Positions 7,243 through 16,174 of a DNA stretch of 63,934 nt are shown here, in pieces. This stretch comes from a virus. Each line of letters begins with the position of its first letter. The stretch's first letter is position 1. The stretch is taken from positions 1-63,934 of the IMG/VR virus record IMGVR_UViG_3300035156_000168. One strand, given 5' to 3'. The translations under genes and the position numbers were made by a program. The notes under the pieces were generated by a model that did no database searches, was not told where the DNA came from, and saw only the letters and a list, made by a program, of their open reading frames with translations.

Positions 7243-7725
7243 GTGTCCGATCCTACCTTGACGCGCAGTGATCTGGAATCCGTCATCGACAGGGATGACC
7301 CACGCCTTCTGTACTTCCTGCGGCTAGTCCTGGGATTCGAGCGCAGGAAGTGCGACGCGCTCACCAAGCCCGAGTTGGAAGCCTTATGGGAGGCTGCGGA
7401 GCGCAGTCGACTGATCGCGATCAAGGCCAACCAAGTCGACGATGCAAGCCGCAACGCTGACAACTACGGCGTCGGGCTGTCGGTCGTCTACTACATCCGA
7501 CTCGGCAGCCGCATCAAGATCGGCACCTCGACGTGCGTGCGGAAGCGGATTAAGACGTTCAACCCTGAGTCGATCCTCGGCCTTGAGCCAGGCGGCATCA
7601 GCGAGGAACGTGCGCGGCATCGGCAGTTCGCACATCTGCGTACGCGTGGTGAATGGTTCCGCGCAGAACCGGAGCTGGTGGAGTTCGCAGCGTCGCTGCC
7701 GTCCAGGTGGAGGCAATACTTGTGA
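7243..7725 (+). CDS. GIY-YIG-like nuclease (MUG113/T5orf172 type)
   Basis: A 160-residue protein. GTG 7243 is chosen because AGGAG ends six bases upstream; TTG 7237 is in frame but overlaps that site. The C-terminal half has the degenerate GIY-YIG signature: VVYYIRLGSRIKIGTS (strand-YYI...KIG), an Arg-rich helix (RKRIKTF), a conserved Glu region (SEERARHRQFAHL) and GEWFRAEPEL. This subtype is frequent in phages as a stand-alone nuclease. The N-terminal 75 residues are helical and may bind DNA. Confidence 0.7.
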   Translation: MSDPTLTRSDLESVIDRDDPRLLYFLRLVLGFERRKCDALTKPELEALWEAAERSRLIAIKANQVDDASRNADNYGVGLSVVYYIRLGSRIKIGTSTCVRKRIKTFNPESILGLEPGGISEERARHRQFAHLRTRGEWFRAEPELVEFAASLPSRWRQYL

Positions 7726-7728
7726 GCG

Positions 7729-7899
7729 ATGCATTCATACGCGACAGCCGAGCAGATCGCCACGGTGTACAGGGATTGGTCGGTCGCCTACGTGCGGAAG
7801 CAGGCGCATAAGTACCAGTGGCGGCGAGTGATTCTCGACCGACGAGCGCATTATCTATGGGCGGATGTTGACGCGACGTACTGGGCTACGCGTCAATGA
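7729..7899 (+). CDS. Small helix-turn-helix protein
   Basis: A 56-residue protein from ATG 7729. Residues 5-33 (ATAEQIATVYRDWSV, then YVRKQAHKYQWRR) resemble a MerR/excisionase-type winged HTH, and the remainder is a basic and aromatic wing. It lies between the GIY-YIG gene and a strong terminator. Excise-like or regulatory roles are possible. Confidence 0.5.
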   Translation: MHSYATAEQIATVYRDWSVAYVRKQAHKYQWRRVILDRRAHYLWADVDATYWATRQ

Positions 7900-7959
7900 G
7901 TGACCAGGTATCGATTCCGTGTTACGCTACCCGCGTCACGCCACAATTGAACTATCACT

Positions 7960-7993
7960 AGCCCGCCGTCTTCCGAGAACTGGCGGGCTTTTC
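7960..7993 (+). terminator. Rho-independent terminator
   Basis: AGCCCGCC (7960-7967) and GGCGGGCT (7982-7989) form an 8-bp GC-rich stem with a 14-nt loop, followed by TTTT. It separates the GIY-YIG/HTH genes from the SNase-like operon. Confidence 0.8.
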
Positions 7994-8007
7994 CGTGCGG
8001 GAGATAC

Positions 8008-8400
8008 ATGCCGACTCTGCCGTACGTCTTCCGCGTCGTCGAAGTCGTCAAGGTCACCGATGCGGACACCTTCTGGTTGAAGCTCGACGTCGGGCTCAGG
8101 TTCGCTGTACTCGCCAACGTGCGGCTGCTCGGCTACGACGGACCCGAACGCCACCGAGGCAGCACCCGCGAGAAGAACCTAGCCGTTGTCGCATCCGTCT
8201 TCGCTGAGGCGTTCCTCAAGTCGGAGCACTCGCTGTGGGTCCGCACCGAACCTGACCCTGATTCGTTCGGCCGTTGGCTCGGTGAGATATGGCGGGAAGA
8301 CAACGCAGGCAAGAAGACGTATCTCGGCGCTGAGCTGCACGAGGCAGGGCTCGCATCGGTGTGGCCGACTCGCTGGGCTGAGGAGTACGACCAGGCATGA
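8008..8400 (+). CDS. Staphylococcal-nuclease-like (SNase) protein
   Basis: A 130-residue protein with a GGAG site upstream of ATG 8008. The SNase fold is suggested by VVKVTDADTFWLKLDVG (D-A/G-D-T with the metal Asp), VRLLGYDGPE (the R-L-x-G-x-D/N-x-P-E motif), and SFGRWLGEIW near the end. The protein is shorter than secreted thermonucleases and lacks a signal peptide, so it would act in the cytoplasm. Phage SNase homologues are common near early and terminase genes. Confidence 0.8.
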   Translation: MPTLPYVFRVVEVVKVTDADTFWLKLDVGLRFAVLANVRLLGYDGPERHRGSTREKNLAVVASVFAEAFLKSEHSLWVRTEPDPDSFGRWLGEIWREDNAGKKTYLGAELHEAGLASVWPTRWAEEYDQA

Positions 8401-8486
8401 AACTCCTATACGCCGTCGTCTACCTGGCAGGCGCGCTGCTCGTCGTCGCCGTCATAACAGGAACCGTCTACATACTCACGAGGTGA
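8397..8486 (+). CDS. Tiny membrane protein
   Basis: A 29-residue peptide, ATG overlapping the SNase stop (ATGA). Nearly all of it is one membrane span (AVVYLAGALLVVAVITGTVY). Retained through overlap with both neighbours. Function unknown. Confidence 0.5.
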   Translation: MKLLYAVVYLAGALLVVAVITGTVYILTR

Positions 8487-8488
8487 GC

Positions 8489-8701
8489 ATGACCGACACC
8501 CTGACCGTCCACACCAAAGCCCACGGTATGGCGTGCTTTGTCTGTGCTACGACCGACGAATGCTGCCTCGCCCTAGCCAACGACGAAACATGCTGCAAAC
8601 GATGCGCAACCACAGCAGGAGTCACACACTCCCGACAACTCGGACGCGACGGCAAATGGGTAGCAGTCGACGGACTACCGAGAGAGGTGGCATGTGGCTA
8701 A
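8489..8701 (+). CDS. Small Cys-rich protein
   Basis: A 70-residue protein with CFVC, CC and CCKRC motifs (six cysteines between residues 16 and 39) and a strand-rich C-terminus (GRDGKWVAVDG). A zinc-binding fold is likely. Confidence 0.55.
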   Translation: MTDTLTVHTKAHGMACFVCATTDECCLALANDETCCKRCATTAGVTHSRQLGRDGKWVAVDGLPREVACG

Positions 8702-8852
8702 AGGGAAGCACGGCAACCTCACAGGCAAGGCGAGCAGAGTGTACGAAGCCTTACGTCGAGGTGGGATGGGCAAGACGAAGGCAGCGAAGATAGCGAACGC
8801 AAGCAAGGCAGGCACCATCAACTACAAGCGCAAGGGTGGCAAGAGAAAGTAG
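8694..8852 (+). CDS. Small basic protein of the actinophage 'G-M-x-K-x-x-A-A-x-I-A-N-A' family
   Basis: A 52-residue Lys/Gly-rich protein from GTG 8694. RRGGMGKTKAAKIANA matches a short motif common in actinophage proteins (YEALRxxGMSKxxAARIANA, DUF7218-like, from memory), with an extremely basic C-terminus (YKRKGGKRK). Probably a nucleic-acid-binding small protein. Confidence 0.6.
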   Translation: MAKGKHGNLTGKASRVYEALRRGGMGKTKAAKIANASKAGTINYKRKGGKRK

Positions 8853-8854
8853 CG

Positions 8855-9112
8855 ATGGCACATCGGGCATACCGAGGTGCACACCAACGCACCCGAGCCA
8901 AGCTGTTGCCCGCTGCCATAGGTACACCATGCCCCATCTGCGGACTCACCATGCATGCATGGATGGCACTCGACCTCGACCACAGCAACCCCGAAGACAA
9001 ACAACGCGGGCTGCCCGGTGACCGCATCGTGTGCGCCAAGTGCAACAGGTCACGAGGCGGAGGACCAACACTCGTCGCACCGAAGAACCACACACCATCG
9101 CGGAACTGGTGA
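8855..9112 (+). CDS. HNH endonuclease adjacent to terminase
   Basis: An 85-residue protein. CPICGLTM ... LDLDHSNPEDKQRG ... RIVCAKCNRSRGG gives the HNH core (DH, then N) plus the two CxxC zinc motifs. Small HNH proteins directly upstream of terminase genes, as in HK97 gp74, stimulate cos-type DNA cleavage during packaging, and the position here fits that role. This is unlike the homing-type HNH genes elsewhere in the window. Confidence 0.85.
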   Translation: MAHRAYRGAHQRTRAKLLPAAIGTPCPICGLTMHAWMALDLDHSNPEDKQRGLPGDRIVCAKCNRSRGGGPTLVAPKNHTPSRNW

Positions 9113-9190
9113 AGTGGTGGGGGAGGAACCCCAAACCCGATCGCCCGCCGGGACCGCCGCCGTCCTGTCGTTTCTCTCTCCGCAGGATGT

Positions 9191-9445
9191 TTGGGGGTTG
9201 CTGTGGTTGGTGAGCCGTTGGATGTGGTGGCTGAAAGTGGTGATAGGGGTGCTGCTTTGGCTGCGTTGAGGGATCTGTTGGCGCGTGAGTTGGTGGCTTC
9301 TGATGGCCGTGGGACGGCTGCTTTGGCGCGTGAGTTTCGGGACACGCTGCGGGATTTGGCGGCTGTTGCGACACCTGAGGGGGATGCGGTTGACGAACTT
9401 GCTCAGGAGCGAGCTAAGAGGCGTTCAGCAGCCTCGGCTCAGTAG
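9191..9445 (+). CDS. Terminase small subunit
   Basis: 84 residues from TTG 9191 (GTG 9203 is also possible). The helical sequence ALAALRDLLARELV ... LAREFRDTLRDLAAV is typical of actinophage small terminases, and it lies immediately before the large subunit. It would recognise packaging sites and recruit TerL. The start is uncertain. Confidence 0.65.
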   Translation: MGVAVVGEPLDVVAESGDRGAALAALRDLLARELVASDGRGTAALAREFRDTLRDLAAVATPEGDAVDELAQERAKRRSAASAQ

Positions 9446-10877
9446 TTGTCCCCCGGTTTCGTCGTCGGCTGGCGACGACGCGATTCGGTTGGCGGCTTCT
9501 GCTGGTTTGTTTCTGGATGAGTGGCAGCAATTGGTGTTGCGGCGGTCGTTGGGGGAGCGTCCTGACGGTAAGTGGGTGACGCCGGACGTGGCTTTGGTTG
9601 TCAGCCGACAGAACGGCAAGAATGCGGTGCTTGAGGCCCGCGAGTTGGCTGGGTTGTTCTTGTTCGGCGAGGAACTGATCATCCATACGGCGCATGAGAT
9701 GAAGGCGGCGGCGGTGACGTTCCGGCGCATTGTGTCGCTGATTCAGGGAACCCCGTCGCTGTTGAAGCGGGTGCGGAACATCGCGTACAGCAAGGGCGAT
9801 GAGGGTGTCGAGCTGCACAACGGGAACCGCCTGCGGTTCATGGCTCGCACGGGCGGTTCCGGTCGGTCGTTTTCGGCTGACACGCTGATTCTCGACGAGG
9901 CGTACAACCTGCCTGACCACGTCATGAACGCTTTGACGCCGACGTTGGCGGCTCGTCCGAACCCGCAGGTCTGGTACACGTCGTCGGCTGTGAACCAGAT
10001 CGAGCATCCGCACGGGTTGACGTTGGCGCGGGTGCGTCGGCGGGCGTTGGCTGGCGGCGACCCGCAGTTGGCTTACAGCGAGTGGTCGGGTGACGAGTCG
10101 GCTTACGCCGCCGACCCGAAGGCATACGCGCAGGACCGTGCCGCGTGGGCGGTGGCGAACCCGGGGCTGGGGATTCGCATCCCCGAGGAGTTTTTGGAGT
10201 CGCAGCTGCGGCGCATGGGCCCGACGGGGTTCGCGACGGAGCACATGTCGATCGGCGACTGGCCGGACGAGCCGGACACCGACAAGCATTATGTGGTCGA
10301 CCCTGAACGGTGGTCGGAGTTGGTGGATCGGCTGTCGGAGCCGACTGACCCTGTGTCGTTCGGCATCGCAGCATCGCAGGACCGTTCGTCTGCCGCGATC
10401 TGTGTGGCTGGGCAGCGGTTAGACGGGTTGGTGCACGTCGAGGTCGTTGATCAGCGCAAGGGCGTGGCGTGGGTTGTGGACAGGATGGTCGAGCTTGATC
10501 GCCGGCAGCGTCCGTGTGCGGTGGTGGTTGATCCTGGCGGGCCTGCGGGTTCGCTGATTATGCCGTTGGAGCAGGCTGGTGTGGCGGTGCAGAAGGTGAC
10601 GGCCCGCGAGTACGCGCAGGCGTGCGGCAGGTTTTTTGTGGCTGCTTCGGAGCGGTCGGATGAGACGCCTGCCGGGGGTTTGCGGCATCAGGACGACATG
10701 CGTCTCAATCTGGCGTTGGAGAACGCGCACACCCGTCCGCTGTCTGAGGCGTGGGCGTGGGACTCGAAAGCGGGAACTGTCGACATCAGCCCGTTGGCTG
10801 CTGTGACGCTCGCAATGCGCGGCTTGGACACTTACCTGGCGACCTCACGCAACAACGGATGGATGGTGTCGCTGTGA
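9384..10877 (+). CDS. Terminase large subunit
   Basis: About 497 residues from ATG 9384; the open frame extends further upstream, so the start is uncertain. The ATPase motor shows an actinophage-type Walker A (VVSRQNGKNAVLEARELAG) and Walker B (DTLILDEAYNL). The nuclease half contains FGIAASQDRSSAAICV, and the C-terminal part has further acidic residues (VVVDPGG). It translocates and cuts concatemeric DNA into proheads. It overlaps the small subunit in another frame. Confidence 0.92.
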   Translation: MRLTNLLRSELRGVQQPRLSSCPPVSSSAGDDAIRLAASAGLFLDEWQQLVLRRSLGERPDGKWVTPDVALVVSRQNGKNAVLEARELAGLFLFGEELIIHTAHEMKAAAVTFRRIVSLIQGTPSLLKRVRNIAYSKGDEGVELHNGNRLRFMARTGGSGRSFSADTLILDEAYNLPDHVMNALTPTLAARPNPQVWYTSSAVNQIEHPHGLTLARVRRRALAGGDPQLAYSEWSGDESAYAADPKAYAQDRAAWAVANPGLGIRIPEEFLESQLRRMGPTGFATEHMSIGDWPDEPDTDKHYVVDPERWSELVDRLSEPTDPVSFGIAASQDRSSAAICVAGQRLDGLVHVEVVDQRKGVAWVVDRMVELDRRQRPCAVVVDPGGPAGSLIMPLEQAGVAVQKVTAREYAQACGRFFVAASERSDETPAGGLRHQDDMRLNLALENAHTRPLSEAWAWDSKAGTVDISPLAAVTLAMRGLDTYLATSRNNGWMVSL

Positions 10878-12391
10878 CCGCTGAACTGATGGCGGTCATG
10901 GCGGGCGACATCGATCGGCGTTGCCAGGGGCGGAACGGCGAGCCGGGTTACACGCTGCTCGGGCAATATCTGTCGGGGTCGCAGCCGTTGCGGTTCCTGC
11001 ACCCTGAGGTTGTGTCGCAGGTCGGGGACCGGTTGACGTCGCTGGTCATCAACTGGGCGCGGGTTGTGGTTGGTGCAGTCGAGGAACGTCTGGACGTTGA
11101 GGGGTTTCGGCTGCCGGGTGTTGACGGCACGGATGACCTGTTGTGGGAGCAGTGGCAGGGCAACAATTTGGACGAGTGGTCGCAGCTCGGGCATGTGGAT
11201 GCGATGACGAACGGACGCGCGTTTGGGTTGGTTTGGTCCGACCCTGACCAGCCGGACATGCCGCGTATCACTGTCGAGTCGGCGACGCAGATGACGGTGA
11301 TGTACCGTGCGGGTTCGCGTCGGATTGAGTCGGCGGCGAAGGTGTACGCCAACCCTGACCTGGGCCCGAACCGTGTGGGTGGTGGGCGGATCGGCTGGCT
11401 GTATCTGCCTGACCGTGCCGAGCAGTACGTGTCGACGGGCAGTTACGGCGCGTGGGAGTTGCAGGACGTCAAACCGAACACGCTCGGCGTGGTGCCTGTG
11501 GTGCCCTTGGTGAACCGCCCGAAGCTGACGGACCTGTCGGGTGAGTCCGAGCTGGTGGACGTGCTGCCGTTGGTGGATGCGGTCAACAAGCTGGGCACCG
11601 ACATGATGGTGTCGTCTGAGTTCCACGCGATGCCGCGCCGATACGCGACGGGCATTGAGATTCCGCGCGAGGTGTTGGCGAACGACCGGTTGCGGTCTGA
11701 GGTTGCGGCGAAGTGGGACGACGCCACGAAGGGTAAGACGTGGCTGGCTGGCCCGGGCGTTCAGTTCGGGCAGTTCCCTGAGGCGACGCTCGACAACTTC
11801 ATCAACGCCATCAAAATGTTGGAAGGCGCGATCGCCGCCATCGGCGGGCTGCCGCCGCACTATATGGGTTTGGCGTCGGACAACCCGGCGTCGGCTGACG
11901 CGATCCGTTCCGCTGAGGCCTCTTTGGTGAAGCGGGCGTTGCGGAAGCAGACAGCGTTCGGTGGGTCGTGGGAGGAAGTGCAGCGGCTCGGTGTGTGTGT
12001 CCGTTTGGGCATTCCGCGCGCTGACCTCGACCCGGCGTTTGAGCGGCTTGAGACGCAGTGGAAGGACCCGACGACACCGACGCCGGCGCAGAAAGCTGAC
12101 GCTGCCGTGAAGTTAGTGACCGGGGAACGTCCGATCATCGACGTCGACCAGGCCCGTGAGGATTTGGGTTACACCCCGGCGCAGATTACGGCGATGAATG
12201 CCCGCGCGGACCGGGCTCGTGCTGAGGCTGTGACAGCTGATGTGCGTGCCCGTGTCGACCAGGCGGACGAGTTGATGGCGTCGCAGGGTTTGTCGCAGGC
12301 GTCGGCGTTTGCCGCTGTCGGTTTGTTGGCTGCTGCGCAGCAGATTACGACGACGCCTTCCGTGGCGTCCGGCGGTCAACCCGCCGCATAG
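10874..12391 (+). CDS. Portal protein
   Basis: 505 residues from GTG 10874, overlapping the TerL stop (GTGA). The sequence follows the SPP1 gp6-like portal family of actinophages: VVGAVEERLDVEGFR, GRAFGLVW, LVNRPKL ... SELVDVLPLVDAVNKLGTDMMVSSEFHA in part, and IAAIGGLPPHYMG. Twelve copies would form the DNA entry ring at the capsid vertex. No separate MuF-like or protease gene follows; scaffold and capsid come next. Confidence 0.92.
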   Translation: MTAELMAVMAGDIDRRCQGRNGEPGYTLLGQYLSGSQPLRFLHPEVVSQVGDRLTSLVINWARVVVGAVEERLDVEGFRLPGVDGTDDLLWEQWQGNNLDEWSQLGHVDAMTNGRAFGLVWSDPDQPDMPRITVESATQMTVMYRAGSRRIESAAKVYANPDLGPNRVGGGRIGWLYLPDRAEQYVSTGSYGAWELQDVKPNTLGVVPVVPLVNRPKLTDLSGESELVDVLPLVDAVNKLGTDMMVSSEFHAMPRRYATGIEIPREVLANDRLRSEVAAKWDDATKGKTWLAGPGVQFGQFPEATLDNFINAIKMLEGAIAAIGGLPPHYMGLASDNPASADAIRSAEASLVKRALRKQTAFGGSWEEVQRLGVCVRLGIPRADLDPAFERLETQWKDPTTPTPAQKADAAVKLVTGERPIIDVDQAREDLGYTPAQITAMNARADRARAEAVTADVRARVDQADELMASQGLSQASAFAAVGLLAAAQQITTTPSVASGGQPAA

Positions 12392-12457
12392 TTCACCGTT
12401 TCGGCGTGATGCCGTGACGGGCACCTATCGAGGGCGTGACGCCCGAGGAGGAACAGC

Positions 12458-13063
12458 ATGTCCGAAGGAAGCACGGAGCAGAACACCGAAACCGTTGTCA
12501 CTGCGGTCGAGGAGAAGAAAACCGAAACGCCGAAGCCTGAGGTCAACCTAGACCTAGTGAAGGTGCAGGCGGCGCTCGACAAGGAACGCGAGCTGCGCAA
12601 GGCGGCCGAGAAAGAGGCGAAGACGCGCGGCTCCCGGCTCGATGAGTTGGAGTCGGCTGGCAAGTCGGACCTGGAGAAGGCGATCGACGCGGCTCGGCGT
12701 GAAGCTGAGGCGAAGGCCGACGAGCGGGTCACTGCGGCGCAGCAACGCGTCAATGCACGTCTGGTTGCTGCTGAGGTGCGGGCGATTGCTGCCGAGAAGC
12801 AGTTCCGCAGCCCCGGTGTGGTGTCCAAACTTCTCGATCTCACCGCTATCGACGTCGACGAGGACGGCACGGTCGACGCGGGCGCGATCGTCAAGCAACT
12901 CGACCAGTTGGCGAAAGAACACGACTACCTGCTCATCGACAACGGCCCGAAACGCCCACAGGGAGATGTCGGGCAGGGTCCGCGCACTGCTGTGACCCCT
13001 GAAACAACCCCTGGCCTAGGTCGGCTCCGCGCTGCTTACGCCGCCTCACCCACCAACAAGTAA
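12458..13063 (+). CDS. Capsid scaffolding protein
   Basis: A 201-residue, highly charged protein with a long predicted coiled coil (about 35-110, KERELRKAAEKEAKTRG, then EAKADERVTAAQQRV) and a C-terminal part rich in Gly/Pro. A GAGGAGGAAC ribosome site precedes ATG 12458. Position between portal and capsid is diagnostic. No protease domain is visible. Confidence 0.85.
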   Translation: MSEGSTEQNTETVVTAVEEKKTETPKPEVNLDLVKVQAALDKERELRKAAEKEAKTRGSRLDELESAGKSDLEKAIDAARREAEAKADERVTAAQQRVNARLVAAEVRAIAAEKQFRSPGVVSKLLDLTAIDVDEDGTVDAGAIVKQLDQLAKEHDYLLIDNGPKRPQGDVGQGPRTAVTPETTPGLGRLRAAYAASPTNK

Positions 13064-13114
13064 CACTCCCCTGCGGCTGTCGCTGGCGGGGTAAACCTGA
13101 AAGGAAGACCCCCA

Positions 13115-14062
13115 ATGGCCGTAACCCTGGCCCAAGCCGCTGTTCTTTCGCAGAACACGCTCGCTCGCGGCGTCATGGAGACGTTCGTCATCGAGTCGAC
13201 CGTGCTCGACCGCATTCCCCTCATGCAGATTGAGGGCAACGCGTACGCCTACACCAAGGAGCTTGCGCTTCCCGGTGTCGCGTTCCGGTCGGTGAACGAG
13301 GCCTACGTCGAGTCGACCGGCACGTTCGTGCAGGCGACTGAGGCGCTGGTCATCCTCGGCGGCGACGCCGACGTGGACCGGTTCATCGTCCAGACCCGCG
13401 GCAATCTGCAGGACCAGCGCGCCGCTCAGACCCGCGCGAAGGTGAAGGCAGCTGCCTACAAATTCCAGGACACGTTCATCAACGGCGACGTGACCGTGGA
13501 CACCAAGAGCTTTGACGGGCTCAAGAAGCGCCTCACCGGCGCTCAGGTCATCTCGTCGGGCACGAACGGCGCACCGATCGTCGGCAACGGCGGCACGGAC
13601 GCGATGTCGTTCCTCGACCGTCTCGACGACTTGTTCGGCGCTGTCGCTGGCGGCCCCGACGTCGTCTACGCCAACTCGGCGGTGCGTTCGCGTATCCGTG
13701 CGGCAGCTCGTCGTGTCGGCGGGTCCGATGTCGTCGAGAACGACCTGAACGGCAAGCGGCAGCTCGTCTGGAACGGTGTGCCGATTGTGGACATCGGCAC
13801 CAAGGCCGACGGGTCGCTGATCATCCCGCAGACCGAGGTGCAGGGTTCGTCGTCTGTCGCGTCGTCCATCTACGCGGTGAAGTTCGGCAACGACGAAACC
13901 GACCAGGCCGTCACCGGTCTGACCAACGGCGGCGTGCAGGTGTACGACCTCGGCGAGGTGTCCGACAAGCCTGTCTACCGCACCCGGCTGGAGTTCTACT
14001 GCGGCCTCGCGACGTTCGGCGGTCAGGCCGCCGCCCGTCTCACCGGCGTCCTCGCCTCCTGA
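13115..14062 (+). CDS. Major capsid protein
   Basis: A 315-residue protein with a strong ribosome site (GAAAGGAAG). The sequence has HK97-fold capsid character: N-terminal arm (LSQNTLARGVMETF), E-loop-like segment (AYTKELALPGVAFRSVN), and P-domain helix (YANSAVRSRIRAAARRVGG). Length and position after the scaffold support the call. Confidence 0.9.
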   Translation: MAVTLAQAAVLSQNTLARGVMETFVIESTVLDRIPLMQIEGNAYAYTKELALPGVAFRSVNEAYVESTGTFVQATEALVILGGDADVDRFIVQTRGNLQDQRAAQTRAKVKAAAYKFQDTFINGDVTVDTKSFDGLKKRLTGAQVISSGTNGAPIVGNGGTDAMSFLDRLDDLFGAVAGGPDVVYANSAVRSRIRAAARRVGGSDVVENDLNGKRQLVWNGVPIVDIGTKADGSLIIPQTEVQGSSSVASSIYAVKFGNDETDQAVTGLTNGGVQVYDLGEVSDKPVYRTRLEFYCGLATFGGQAAARLTGVLAS

Positions 14063-14093
14063 CCGACCCAACTCGACGACAAGGAAAACTGAC

Positions 14094-14474
14094 ATGGCTG
14101 TAACCAACGCTCAGGCCGAGCAGAAGCCCCCAGTGGCTGCTGCGGCGCAGAAAACCACCCTCGACAGTGATGTGTCGAAGCCCGGTGTTGTCGCTCCCGG
14201 CGACGCCCCGTTCGACACCGTCGACGCGACCGAAATCGCCACGTCGGTCCGTGGCGACAAGATGTCCGCCGGCTTGGCCGGGTTCGGCGTCGTCAACGCT
14301 GTCGTCAAGCTGGACCGGATTCCCGGTCACCTCAGCCCCGAGGACGTCGCGAAGTTCAACGGCGGCCCGGACGGCGGCGGTGAGCGCTCGGAGACGTACC
14401 AGGCTGTGAGCCCGGACGGCAAGATCGTCACCGTCAACCACAACATCGACACCGGCGAGACGTCGGTTTCCTGA
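14094..14474 (+). CDS. Small head-associated protein
   Basis: 126 residues following the capsid gene. The N-terminus is Ala/Gln-rich and unstructured, and the C-terminal part has strands (GKIVTVNHNIDTGET). Position suggests a decoration or head-completion protein, but no motif proves this. Confidence 0.55.
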   Translation: MAVTNAQAEQKPPVAAAAQKTTLDSDVSKPGVVAPGDAPFDTVDATEIATSVRGDKMSAGLAGFGVVNAVVKLDRIPGHLSPEDVAKFNGGPDGGGERSETYQAVSPDGKIVTVNHNIDTGETSVS

Positions 14475-14478
14475 CCTC

Positions 14479-15039
14479 ATGGAGCCGTTCGCTTCTCCCG
14501 CCGAGCTTGCCACCTATCTGCAGTCGGCGACGCAGGCTGAGGCGGACGCTGGTAGTGGCGACGTTCTGGAAACAGGCGTCGCCACGCAAGCCCTTGCGGC
14601 GGCGTCGGGTGCCATTCGTGCGGCGTGTGGCTGGTCTATAAGCCAGGAGACGGTGTCCGGCAGCGTGACGTTGGCGTCGGGGTCGTGTGTGTTCCTGCCG
14701 ACGTTGTATTTGACGGCGGTGTCGTTGACGTCGGGTGGGTTGGCGTTGGTGGACGGCGCCGATTTCACGTGGTCGCGGAATGGGTTGTTGCGGCGTTCGG
14801 CGTTGACTCGGTATTGGTTGGGGTCGGTGGAGATCACCTACACCCACGGCTACGTCACTGTGCCTGATGCTGTGAAGGCTGTGTGTCTCGAGCGGGCGGC
14901 TCAGCAGGTGGTAAATCCGTTGCAGATGGCGTCGGCGACTGTCGGCGGTGTGGTGGATGTGTATCGCCGTGCTGAGGCTGGCAGCGATTTGGCGTCCGAT
15001 CCGCGTTTGGCGCCGTTCATGCTCCCGGCCATCGGATGA
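14479..15039 (+). CDS. Head-to-tail adaptor
   Basis: 186 residues. ASPAELATYLQ near the N-terminus, AASGAIRAACGWSIS, then a strand-rich middle and a helical end (VPDAVKAVCLERAAQQV) are typical of connector gp6/gp15-type adaptors that dock under the portal. The stop overlaps the next gene. Confidence 0.8.
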   Translation: MEPFASPAELATYLQSATQAEADAGSGDVLETGVATQALAAASGAIRAACGWSISQETVSGSVTLASGSCVFLPTLYLTAVSLTSGGLALVDGADFTWSRNGLLRRSALTRYWLGSVEITYTHGYVTVPDAVKAVCLERAAQQVVNPLQMASATVGGVVDVYRRAEAGSDLASDPRLAPFMLPAIG

Positions 15040-15365
15040 GGCTGAACGACAAGGTCAGCATCCTGTCGGCTGGCGACCTCGCGGAGGACTCTCACGGCAA
15101 CCCTGTTGTCGACTGGGACAACGCTGCGGTGAAGGTGGAGCCGGCGCAGGTGGTGCCGGTGTCCAGTTCGGAGAACGTAAGTGCTCAGGACACGGTGACG
15201 ACTAGGTGGCGGGTGTTCCTGTTGCCGATGACGGCTGCCGGGTCTGAGTCGCGGATTCTGTGGCGCGGGCTCACCTATGAGGTGGACGGCGACGTGGAGT
15301 TGCACACCGACTCGCGCAGCCGTCCGCATCACCGGGAGGCGTTGCTGCTGCGGGTGTCGGGATGA
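15036..15365 (+). CDS. Head-to-tail stopper-like connector protein
   Basis: 109 residues, mostly beta: RLNDKVSILSAGDLAEDSHGN, then RWRVFLLP and RILWRGLTYEVDGDVELH resemble SPP1 gp16/HK97 gp10-neighbour stopper proteins. ATG overlaps the adaptor stop. It would seal the head after packaging and join the tail. Confidence 0.7.
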   Translation: MRLNDKVSILSAGDLAEDSHGNPVVDWDNAAVKVEPAQVVPVSSSENVSAQDTVTTRWRVFLLPMTAAGSESRILWRGLTYEVDGDVELHTDSRSRPHHREALLLRVSG

Positions 15366-15589
15366 TCGGCCGTTCTGGCGGATACGTCGGCCCCGGCTCG
15401 CCGACCGACGATCGGGTGCCCGGCGGGTTCTTCGGCTGTCACTACGCGCTGCCCACGCCGGTGAGCAAGGGTGAGTACTTAATGCCGATGACCGTGCGGT
15501 GCCCGAGGCGGAACCATCGCCATCGCATCTGGCGCCGATTGGCGTTGCCACGACTGCCTGACCGAACGGCTGACGATGCTTCTGCCTGA
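15362..15589 (+). CDS. Hypothetical connector-region protein
   Basis: 75 residues from ATG 15362, overlapping the previous stop. Gly/Pro-rich start and an Arg/His-rich end. An internal in-frame ATG at 15482 is an alternative start. The frame overlaps the next gene by 14 bases. Support is mainly positional. Confidence 0.45.
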   Translation: MIGRSGGYVGPGSPTDDRVPGGFFGCHYALPTPVSKGEYLMPMTVRCPRRNHRHRIWRRLALPRLPDRTADDASA

Positions 15590-15968
15590 CGCCGAAGCGT
15601 TGCTGATTGCGGCGTTGAAAGCGCAGCCGTCGGTGACTGCACTGTGCGGCGGCAGGGTTGGCACCCGCCTATCAGGCACCTACCCCGCCATTCGTGTCAC
15701 AACCCTTGGTGGCGGCGAGTCTGTCACCGACACCGGTTCACCTGATTTGCAGGTGGAGTGCTGGGGTGACGGCACCGGCTCCGCAGCCGAAACACAGGCG
15801 TCGGATCTAGCACGGACGGTGCATTCGGTCGGCGGCAGTCTTCGCGGCACCTATGGGCCGGGGACGGTTGTCGGGTCGTGGACGTACGGCCTGCCGCTCC
15901 ACAGTCCTGACGGGGCCACGTCGAGGGAACGCTACATCGTCACCGTCGGCGTCACCCTCCAACCGTGA
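15576..15968 (+). CDS. Tail terminator-like protein
   Basis: 130 residues: DAEALLIAALKAQPSVTAL, RVGTRLSGTYPAIRV, LQVECWGDG, ARTVHSVGGSL and ERYIVTVGVTLQP follow the DUF3168/gpU-like tail-terminator pattern. It would cap the tail tube and join it to the head. Confidence 0.75.
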   Translation: MLLPDAEALLIAALKAQPSVTALCGGRVGTRLSGTYPAIRVTTLGGGESVTDTGSPDLQVECWGDGTGSAAETQASDLARTVHSVGGSLRGTYGPGTVVGSWTYGLPLHSPDGATSRERYIVTVGVTLQP

Positions 15969-16174
15969 ACCGGCCACGCCAGTACACCGACGAAGTTTTG
16001 GCGGCGCAACGGCAGATGGCCGCTGAACGCGGCGACGACCCACCGCCTGCACCCGAAGGCCAGGTCCGCTACCACATCGCCGTCGACCCGAAACATCTGC
16101 ACCAAGGCACCGCCGACCGTTACACGGTGGCGTCCATTTTGCGCGCCATCGCCGACCAGCTCGACCACATCTAG
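15965..16174 (+). CDS. Small hypothetical protein in the tail region
   Basis: 69 residues, GTGA-overlapping start. Basic and helical at both ends (YTDEVLAAQRQMAAERG, YTVASILRAIADQLDHI). It ends tail-to-tail with a minus-strand gene, four bases overlapping. Function unknown. Confidence 0.5.
   Translation: MNRPRQYTDEVLAAQRQMAAERGDDPPPAPEGQVRYHIAVDPKHLHQGTADRYTVASILRAIADQLDHI

Noticed and set aside
10832-11860. Long minus-strand open frame of 342 codons opposite the portal gene
   Set aside because: Arg/His-rich antisense shadow of a strongly coding plus-strand gene, typical of GC-rich DNA.
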